Source: Streptomyces filamentosus
Lineage (GTDB): Bacteria > Actinomycetota > Actinomycetes > Streptomycetales > Streptomycetaceae
DNA: 64,000 bases
Assembly (NCBI RefSeq): GCF_014654895.1
Contig: NZ_BNBE01000001.1
Location: forward strand, 3,680,501-3,744,500
Direction of reading: 5' to 3'
Shown: in pieces, positions 57,816-64,000 of the stretch
Position numbering within the stretch: the first letter of the stretch is position 1
How the letters are laid out: every line of letters begins with the position of its first letter
Notes under the pieces: model-generated
What the model was told of the DNA's origin: nothing
Databases searched by the model: none
What the model saw: the letters and a program-made list of their open reading frames with translations, nothing else
Translations under genes and position numbers: made by a program

Positions 57816-60800
57816 GTGGCCGTGGTGGGGCAGCAGCGGGAACAGGGGTGGGCGCGGCGCCTGTGGGCGTACGCCTGGCGGTACAAGACGGACGTCGTGC
57901 TCGCGCTGGGGTCGTCGCTGGCCGGCATGGCGCTGCTCGCGCTCGTCCCGCTGATCACCAAGGTGATCATCGACGACGTCATCGGCACCGGGACCCGCTC
58001 CCTGGCCGTGTGGACGGGGCTGCTGATCGCCGCCGCCGTCCTCGTGTACGTCCTGACCTACGTCCGGCGCTACTACGGCGGCCGGCTCGCGCTCGACGTG
58101 CAGCGGGACCTCCGGGACGACATGTACGGGACGATCCTGCGGCTCGACGGGCGGCGCCAGGACGAGCTGTCCACCGGGCAGGTCGTGGGGCGGGCCACCA
58201 GCGACCTCCAGCTCATCCAGGGCCTGCTCTTCATGCTGCCGATGACGGTCGGGAACGTGCTGCTGTTCCTGATCTCGCTGGCCGTCATGGCCTGGCTCTC
58301 CGTCCCGCTGACCCTCGTCGCCCTCGCCGTCGCGCCCGCCCTGTGGTGGATCGCCAAGCGCAGCCGCACCCGTCTCCACCCGGCCACCTGGGCCGCCCAG
58401 CAGGAGGCCGCCGGCGTCGCCGGGGTCGTCGACGGGGCCGTCACCGGCGTCCGGGTCGTGAAGGGCTTCGGGCAGGAGGAGCAGGAGACCGGGAAGATCC
58501 GGGAGGCGGGGCGGAAGCTGTTCGCCGCGCGGCTGCGGACGATCCGGCTGAACTCGCGCTACACCCCCGCCCTCCAGGCCGTCCCCGCCCTCGGCCAGGT
58601 CGCCGTCCTCGCGCTCGGCGGCTGGCTCGCCTACAAGGGCCAGATCACCCTCGGCACCTTCGTCGCCTTCTCCTCCTACCTGGCCTCCCTGGTCGGCCCG
58701 GTCCGGATGCTCGCCATGGTCCTCACCGTCGGCCAGCAGGCACGCGCCGGCGTGGAGCGGGTCGTCGAGCTGATCGACACCGAGCCGGTGATCCAGGACG
58801 GCACGAAGGAACTGCCCGCCGACGCCCCCGCGACCGTCGAGTTCGACGACGTCACCTTCGGCTACTCCGGCGACCGGCCCGTCCTCGACGGCTTCTCGCT
58901 GGAGCTGCGGGCCGGCGAGACCGTCGCCCTCGTCGGCTCCTCCGGCTCCGGCAAGTCGACCGTCTCCCTCCTCCTGCCCCGCTTCTACGACGTGGCCCGA
59001 GGCGCCGTCCTCGTCGGCGGTCACGACGTCCGCGAGCTGACCCTGGAGTCGCTGCGGTCCGCGATCGGCCTCGTCCCCGAGGACTCCTTCCTCTTCTCCG
59101 ACACCGTCCGCGCCAACATCGCGTACGGCGTCCCCGACGCCACCGACGAGCAGGTCGAGGCCGCCGCCCGCGCCGCCCGCGCGGACCGCTTCATCGCCGA
59201 GCTGCCGGACGGCTACGCCACCAAGGTCGGCGAGCACGGCCTCACCCTCTCCGGCGGCCAGCGCCAGCGCGTCGCGCTGGCCCGCGCGATCCTCACCGAC
59301 CCCCGGCTCCTCGTCCTCGACGACGCCACCTCCGCCGTCGACGCCAAGGTCGAGCACGAGATCCACGAGGCACTGAAGGCCGTCATGGCGGGCCGGACGA
59401 CGCTGCTCATCGCGCACCGCCGCTCCACCCTCGGCCTCGCCGACCGGATCGCCGTCCTCGACGGCGGCCGGCTCGCCGACCTCGGCACCCACGAGGAGCT
59501 CCAGGAGCGCTCCGCGCTCTACCGCAGGCTCCTCACCGACCCCGACGAGCTGGGCGGCGTCTCGCCAGGACACCTCCTGAAGGCCGGGCCCGCGGCCCCG
59601 GCGGAGGACGACGCGCTGCGCGCCGAGCTGGACGCCGAGTTCGACGCCGAGCGGGGCATCACCCCCGCCCTGTGGGTGCGGGACGAGAGCCGGGACCGCG
59701 CGGCGAAGGCCGTCGGCGCCACCCCGGAGCTGCTCGCCGCCGTCGACGCCCTGCCGCCCGCCGTCGACACCCCGGACGTGGACGAGGCGCGGGCGGTGGA
59801 GCCGGAGGCGAGCTACGGGCTGCGCCGGCTGCTGCGCGGCTTCGGCGTGCCCCTCCTCATCAGCCTCGGCCTGGTCGCCCTCGACGCGGGCGCGGGCCTG
59901 CTGCTGCCGGTCCTCATCCGGCACGGCATCGACGAGGGCGTGAACCGGCTGGCGCTCGGCGCCGTCTGGGCGGCCTCCGCGCTCGCCCTCGTCACGGTCC
60001 TCGTGCAGTGGGCGGCGCAGACCGCCGAGACCCGGATGACCGGCCGGACCGGCGAGCGGGTGCTGTACGCGCTCCGCCTGAAGATCTTCGCCCAGCTCCA
60101 GCGGCTCGGCCTGGACTACTACGAGCGCGAGCTGACCGGCCGGATCATGACCCGGATGACGACGGACGTCGACGCCATGTCGTCCTTCCTCCAGACGGGC
60201 CTGGTCACCGCCTTCGTCTCGGTCGTCACCTTCTTCGGGATCATGGTGGCGCTGCTGGTCCTCGACCTCCAGCTGGCCCTGGTGGTCTTCGCGACCCTGC
60301 CGGTCCTGGCCCTGGCCACGTACTGGTTCCGCCGCTCCAGCGTGAAGGCGTACGAGCTGGCCCGCGAGCGGATCGGCGTCGTCAACGCCGACCTCCAGGA
60401 GTCCGTCGCCGGCCTGCGGATCGTGCAGGCCTTCGGCCGGGAGCGGGCGGGTGCCGCCCGGTTCGCCGAGCGCGGCGACGCCTACCGGGAAGCGCGCGTG
60501 CGCGGCCAGTGGCTGATCTCGGTGTACTTCCCGTTCGTCACCCTGCTGTCCTCGGGCGCCGCCGCGGCCGTCATGGTCGTCGGCGCCAACCGGATCGAGG
60601 CGGGCACCCTCACCACCGGCGCCCTGGTCGCCTACCTCCTCTACATCGACCTGTTCTTCGCCCCCGTCCAGCAGCTCTCCCAGGTCTTCGACGGCTACCA
60701 GCAGGCCGCCGTCTCGCTCGGCCGCATGCAGGAACTGCTCCAGGAGCCGACGTCGACGGCCGCCGCCGCCGAGCCCCGCGAGGTCCTGTCGCTGCGCGGC

Positions 60801-61559
60801 GAGCTCGCCTTCGAGGACGTGTCCTTCGCGTACGGCACGGAGGAGGCCGCGCTCACCGGGATCGACCTGCGGATCCCGGCCGGGCAGACGGTCGCCTTCG
60901 TCGGCGAGACCGGCGCGGGCAAGTCGACCCTGGTGAAGCTGGTCGCCCGCTTCTACGACCCGACCTCGGGCCGGGTCACCGCGGACGGCGCCGACCTGCG
61001 CGACCTCGACCTCACCTCGTACCGGCACCGGCTCGGCGTCGTCCCCCAGGAGGCGTACCTCTTCGCCGGGACGATCCGCGACGCCATCGCCTACGGGCGG
61101 CCCGGCGCCACCGACGCCGAGGTGGAGGCGGCGGCCCGCGCGGCCGGCGCGCACGACATGATCGCGACGCTGGACGGCGGCTACCTCCACGAGGTCGCCG
61201 AGCGCGGCCGGAACCTGTCGGCGGGCCAGCGCCAGCTGATCGCCCTGGCCCGCGCGGAGCTCGTCGACCCGGACGTCCTCCTCCTCGACGAGGCCACGGC
61301 CGCGCTGGACCTGGCCACCGAGGCCCAGGTGAACGCCGCGACCGAGCGCCTCTCCGGCCGCCGCACGACCCTGATCGTCGCCCACCGCCTCACCACGGCG
61401 GCCCGCGCGGACCGGGTGGTCGTCATGGACCACGGCCGGGTCGCCGAGGACGGCAGCCACGACGAACTCCTCGCGCGGGGCGGCCGGTACGCGGCCCTCT
61501 GGCGCACCTTCATCGGCGAGGCGGACGCGGAGCCGGAGGAGGAGCCGGCCGCGATCTGA
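57816..61559 (+). CDS. Single-chain ABC exporter, two TMD-NBD units
   Basis: 1247 residues from GTG 57816 (GGGAGG upstream). Two complete half-exporters are fused: TMD1 (~20-320), NBD1 with Walker A GSSGSGKST near 374, LSGGQRQR and VLDDATSAVD; a linker of about 90 residues; TMD2 (~680-960); NBD2 with GETGAGKST near 1030, LSAGQRQL and LLLDEATAALD. NBD1 has Asp (D503) at the catalytic Glu position while NBD2 keeps Glu (E1159), the asymmetry of heterodimeric exporters. Actinobacterial relatives such as Rv0194 export drugs; the substrate here is unknown. GGTCCTAGGACC upstream may be its operator. Confidence 0.95.
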   Translation: MAVVGQQREQGWARRLWAYAWRYKTDVVLALGSSLAGMALLALVPLITKVIIDDVIGTGTRSLAVWTGLLIAAAVLVYVLTYVRRYYGGRLALDVQRDLRDDMYGTILRLDGRRQDELSTGQVVGRATSDLQLIQGLLFMLPMTVGNVLLFLISLAVMAWLSVPLTLVALAVAPALWWIAKRSRTRLHPATWAAQQEAAGVAGVVDGAVTGVRVVKGFGQEEQETGKIREAGRKLFAARLRTIRLNSRYTPALQAVPALGQVAVLALGGWLAYKGQITLGTFVAFSSYLASLVGPVRMLAMVLTVGQQARAGVERVVELIDTEPVIQDGTKELPADAPATVEFDDVTFGYSGDRPVLDGFSLELRAGETVALVGSSGSGKSTVSLLLPRFYDVARGAVLVGGHDVRELTLESLRSAIGLVPEDSFLFSDTVRANIAYGVPDATDEQVEAAARAARADRFIAELPDGYATKVGEHGLTLSGGQRQRVALARAILTDPRLLVLDDATSAVDAKVEHEIHEALKAVMAGRTTLLIAHRRSTLGLADRIAVLDGGRLADLGTHEELQERSALYRRLLTDPDELGGVSPGHLLKAGPAAPAEDDALRAELDAEFDAERGITPALWVRDESRDRAAKAVGATPELLAAVDALPPAVDTPDVDEARAVEPEASYGLRRLLRGFGVPLLISLGLVALDAGAGLLLPVLIRHGIDEGVNRLALGAVWAASALALVTVLVQWAAQTAETRMTGRTGERVLYALRLKIFAQLQRLGLDYYERELTGRIMTRMTTDVDAMSSFLQTGLVTAFVSVVTFFGIMVALLVLDLQLALVVFATLPVLALATYWFRRSSVKAYELARERIGVVNADLQESVAGLRIVQAFGRERAGAARFAERGDAYREARVRGQWLISVYFPFVTLLSSGAAAAVMVVGANRIEAGTLTTGALVAYLLYIDLFFAPVQQLSQVFDGYQQAAVSLGRMQELLQEPTSTAAAAEPREVLSLRGELAFEDVSFAYGTEEAALTGIDLRIPAGQTVAFVGETGAGKSTLVKLVARFYDPTSGRVTADGADLRDLDLTSYRHRLGVVPQEAYLFAGTIRDAIAYGRPGATDAEVEAAARAAGAHDMIATLDGGYLHEVAERGRNLSAGQRQLIALARAELVDPDVLLLDEATAALDLATEAQVNAATERLSGRRTTLIVAHRLTTAARADRVVVMDHGRVAEDGSHDELLARGGRYAALWRTFIGEADAEPEEEPAAI

Positions 61560-61620
61560 CGGGGCGGGGAGCCGGCCGGACCTGAGCACGGGGAAGCCGG
61601 CCGCGATCTGAGTACGGGGG
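61542..61620. repeat. Triplicated 3' end of the ABC exporter gene
   Basis: GAGCCGGCCGCGATCTGACGGGGCGGG (shown only in part), a second copy near 61570 and a third from about 61594 (GAAGCCGGCCGCGATCTGAGTACGGGG in spirit) follow each other at 24-28 bp spacing. Each carries the last codons and stop of the gene. The first copy is the genuine gene end. Confidence 0.7.
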
Positions 61621-61646
61621 CTCATGACCGGGCGCGGCGGCCGGGG

Positions 61647-62027
61647 TTGGATCGGAGGGTGAACGACCAGGCCCCCACCTCCGCCCCCGCCCCGGCCCCC
61701 GCCCCAGGCTCCCCCTTCGTCCCGGCCCGCACCCTGCGCCGCTGCGCGCTCTGGGCCGGGCTGCTGTTCCTCCCGGCGACGCTGCTCGGGGTGGTGCTGG
61801 CCCTCGCCTCCGAGAGCGGCACCCGGTGCGTGGTGCGGGGGACGTGCGGGGAGGTCCCCGGCTGGCTGTACGCGGCGACCCTGGCCGTCGCGGGCGGCGC
61901 CCTGGTCCGCGCCCTCACCGTCCCGGACGGCGCCCCGCCCACCCGCGCCCGCTGGGCCGCCCTGTGGACGCTGATCGGCGCCGAGACGCTCTTCCTCGGC
62001 CTCGTCATGGCCTACTTCGCCGGGTGA
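61647..62027 (+). CDS. Small membrane protein, two helices
   Basis: 126 residues if TTG 61647 is the start; GTG 61659 is the alternative. Neither has a well-spaced binding site. A Pro/Ala N-terminus is followed by a helix near 32-53 (ALWAGLLFLPATLLGVVLAL), an extracytoplasmic loop with two Cys (CVVRGTCGEVPG), and further helices near 72-90 and 103-124. No family recognised. Hydrophobicity and Cys loop support a real gene. Confidence 0.62.
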   Translation: MDRRVNDQAPTSAPAPAPAPGSPFVPARTLRRCALWAGLLFLPATLLGVVLALASESGTRCVVRGTCGEVPGWLYAATLAVAGGALVRALTVPDGAPPTRARWAALWTLIGAETLFLGLVMAYFAG

Positions 62028-62179
62028 GGCCGGGTGAGGGGGGGAACGGGCCGAGGAGCGGGCTGGGGAGGGGGCCGCGGGGCGGTCCGCGGCGTGACCC
62101 GTCCCACAGCGGCAACCGTACGGGCGTCGGGTACGTCGTAAGCGTGTACGGCCACGGCACCAGCGGGGGAGGAACGGAC

Positions 62180-62674
62180 ATGCCCGGAGACACGACGGCC
62201 CGACCGTGCCCCGGCCCCGTCCCCGCGCACCCGCGCGCGTCCGCCGTCCGCGCGTCCGCCGTCCGCGCCCGCCTCCGCCGGCGCCTCGCCCGCGCGCGGG
62301 CCCACCCCGTCGCGTACGCCCTCGTGCTCGCGCTCGCCGCCGGGCTGCTCGTGCTGGCCGGGCCGGGCGCGGGCGGCGCCGGGGCGGTCTCCGTCTGCCA
62401 GGGGCGGCCCACCCGGACGGTCTCCTTCGCCACCGGCGAGCTGCGGCTCTACCGGACCCGCCACTACGCCTGCGCGCTGGTCCTCGCCAAGCGGCCCGGC
62501 GCGCCGCGCCCCATGAGGGTCACGCTCCAGCCGCGCGGCGGCCGGGCCGCCGTCGTGGGCGGGCGGTGGGGCCGGCAGGCCGGTCCGGTGACCGTGCACG
62601 CCCTCAACCGCTGCGTCCGCGCCTCCGCGACCGTCTCCGGACGCTCCGTCAGCACCGGCTGGATCCTGTGCTGA
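62180..62674 (+). CDS. Small secreted or anchored protein with conserved Cys
   Basis: 164 residues from ATG 62180 (GGGGAGGAAC upstream). A basic N-terminus (RLRRRLARARAHP) is followed by a hydrophobic segment (VAYALVLALAAGLLVLAG), so it is exported. The mature part of about 90 residues has four Cys (VSVCQGR, YACALVL, LNRCVRA, GWILC) and beta strands. It resembles no family I know; the spacing suggests two disulphides. Confidence 0.72.
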   Translation: MPGDTTARPCPGPVPAHPRASAVRASAVRARLRRRLARARAHPVAYALVLALAAGLLVLAGPGAGGAGAVSVCQGRPTRTVSFATGELRLYRTRHYACALVLAKRPGAPRPMRVTLQPRGGRAAVVGGRWGRQAGPVTVHALNRCVRASATVSGRSVSTGWILC

Positions 62675-62761
62675 TGCAGAGGTAAGGCCCCGCCGGGTCT
62701 GGCGGCCCGGACGCCCGCCCCGCTAGGTTCACGGCACCGTTGTGAATCATGGGGAGGGTGA

Positions 62762-64000
62762 ATGCGTAAGTCGCTGAGACTGATGCTGTCGCTTTCGGTG
62801 CTCATAGGCACCGTGGGCTCCACCGGCGTGGCCACCGCCACCGCCGCGGAGACGGAGTCCCGCAGCACCGTCGCGGACGCGCAGAGCTCGGACATCAAGG
62901 ACCGCCTGCTGGCGATCCCCGGGATGAGCCTGATCGAGGAGAAGCCGTACGCCGGCTACCGCTTCTTCGTCCTGAACTACGAGCAGCCGATCGACCACAA
63001 GCGGCCCTGGGCCGGCACGTTCCAGCAGCGGATCTCGGTCCTCCACAAGGGCACCGACCGCCCCACCGTCTTCCGCACCAGCGGCTACGGCCTGAGCACC
63101 ACCCCGGGCCGCGCGGAGCCGACCCGGATCGTCGACGGCAACCAGGTCTCCATGGAGTACCGCTTCTTCACGCCGTCCCGCCCGGCGCCCGCCGACTGGT
63201 CCAAGCTGGACATCTGGCAGGCGGCCAGCGACCAGCACCGGATCTTCACCGCCCTGAAGAAGGTCTACGGCGAGAACTGGCTGTCCACCGGCGGCTCCAA
63301 GGGCGGCATGACCGCCACCTACTACGAGCGCTTCTACCCGCGCGACATGGACGGCGTCGTCGCCTACGTGGCCCCCAACGACGTCGTCAACAAGGAGGAC
63401 TCGGCCTACGACCGGTTCTTCGAGAACGTCGGCACCAAGGAGTGCCGCGACCGCCTGAACTCCCTCCAGCGCGAGGCCCTGCTCCGCCGCGCCCCGCTCC
63501 AGGAGAAGTTCAAGACGTGGGCCGCGGCCGAGGGCGCCACCTTCAACACGGTCGGCTCGCTCGACAAGGCGTGGGAGGCGACCGTCCTCGACTTCGTCTG
63601 GGGCTTCTGGCAGTACTACGGCGAGGACGTCTGCGACACGATCCCGGAGGCGAAGGGCGCGAGCGACGACGCCGTCTACGAGACGATCGACGCCTACGCC
63701 GGCTGGAGCGCCTACACCGACCAGGGCCTGGAGTACTACACGCCGTACTACTACCAGGCGGCCACCGAGCTCGGCTCGCCCTCGATCAGGCAGCCGCACC
63801 TCGCGGGCCTGAGCCGCTACGGCTACCAGCCCGCGTCCAGCTTCGTGCCCCGCGAGATCCCGATGAAGTTCAAGCCGTGGGTGATGCGGGACGTCGACGA
63901 CTGGGTCCGCAAGAACGCGAACCGGATGCTCTTCGTCTACGGCCAGAACGACCCGTGGGGCGCCGAGCCGTTCCGCGTCGACAAGGGCGCCCGGGACAGC
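62762..64000 (+). CDS. S37-family secreted tripeptidyl aminopeptidase (5' part)
   Basis: The gene starts at ATG 62762 (GGGGAGGG before it) and is still open at the window edge, so 413 residues are visible of a family usually near 480-540. Signal peptide at 1-29 (ends ATATAA). The PS-10 family signature is clear: the nucleophile in STGGSKGGMTATYYERFYP (GGSKGG), LNYEQPIDHKRPWAGTFQQR near the start, and MLFVYGQNDPWGAEPF with the catalytic Asp. The His should lie beyond the edge. By family knowledge it removes N-terminal tripeptides from secreted proteins. Confidence 0.92.
   Translation, partial: MRKSLRLMLSLSVLIGTVGSTGVATATAAETESRSTVADAQSSDIKDRLLAIPGMSLIEEKPYAGYRFFVLNYEQPIDHKRPWAGTFQQRISVLHKGTDRPTVFRTSGYGLSTTPGRAEPTRIVDGNQVSMEYRFFTPSRPAPADWSKLDIWQAASDQHRIFTALKKVYGENWLSTGGSKGGMTATYYERFYPRDMDGVVAYVAPNDVVNKEDSAYDRFFENVGTKECRDRLNSLQREALLRRAPLQEKFKTWAAAEGATFNTVGSLDKAWEATVLDFVWGFWQYYGEDVCDTIPEAKGASDDAVYETIDAYAGWSAYTDQGLEYYTPYYYQAATELGSPSIRQPHLAGLSRYGYQPASSFVPREIPMKFKPWVMRDVDDWVRKNANRMLFVYGQNDPWGAEPFRVDKGARDS

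Overview
High-GC actinobacterial chromosome, almost certainly a Streptomyces. The evidence is very high GC with GTG/TTG starts, an AdpA orthologue with an in-frame TTA codon, a desferrioxamine (desEF-desABCD) locus with DmdR-type iron boxes, a CebR-type operator, and many secreted CBM2 polysaccharidases. The window looks like ordinary core chromosome: I saw no insertion sequence, phage, CRISPR array or rRNA operon.

Left part (1-9 kb): the end of a secreted protein gene and tRNA-Lys(CUU). Then a tightly overlapping three-gene minus-strand cassette (6055 to 1987): a Cas4/AddB-like PD-(D/E)XK nuclease with an iron-sulphur 'staple' cysteine pattern, a 525-residue protein I do not recognise, and a minimal Upf1/Dna2-like SF1B helicase. 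This is the best candidate for an undescribed system here. It is followed by a histidine phosphatase, a striking GGATCC-rich repeat array, and an XRE-TPR regulator divergent from a small Prim-Pol-like protein.

9-20 kb: a spermidine-synthase-like methyltransferase fold, a secreted protein, a response regulator and histidine kinase pair, a CBM2-GH18 chitinase, and asdA with two tandem aspT antiporter genes (aspartate-alanine exchange and decarboxylation).

20-33 kb: a sugar ABC importer (binding protein and two permeases, no ATPase) divergent from a CebR-boxed GH74 xyloglucanase; tRNA-His; orn; adpA with an 11-bp phased repeat array upstream; a universal stress protein; a YaaH-type transporter; glmS.

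33-41 kb: desferrioxamine uptake (desE, desF) and biosynthesis (desA-D), with two iron boxes before desE and one before desA.

41-51 kb: a leucine/isovalerate catabolic operon (carboxylase beta, biotin carboxylase, HMG-CoA lyase, acyl-CoA dehydrogenase) divergent from a TetR regulator with two palindromic operators; then a phosphatase and an acyl-CoA dehydrogenase / thioesterase / cation-efflux operon.

51-64 kb: an XRE membrane protein, a secreted protein, a PucR regulator divergent from a ureohydrolase and a ThDP enzyme (possible 2-ketoarginine/guanidinobutyrate route), a single-chain double-unit ABC exporter, small membrane and secreted proteins, and the 5' part of an S37 tripeptidyl aminopeptidase cut by the window end.

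A recurring feature is short degenerate tandem arrays (7, 11, 13, 14 and 17 bp periods) in gaps between genes, mostly beside gene 3' ends.
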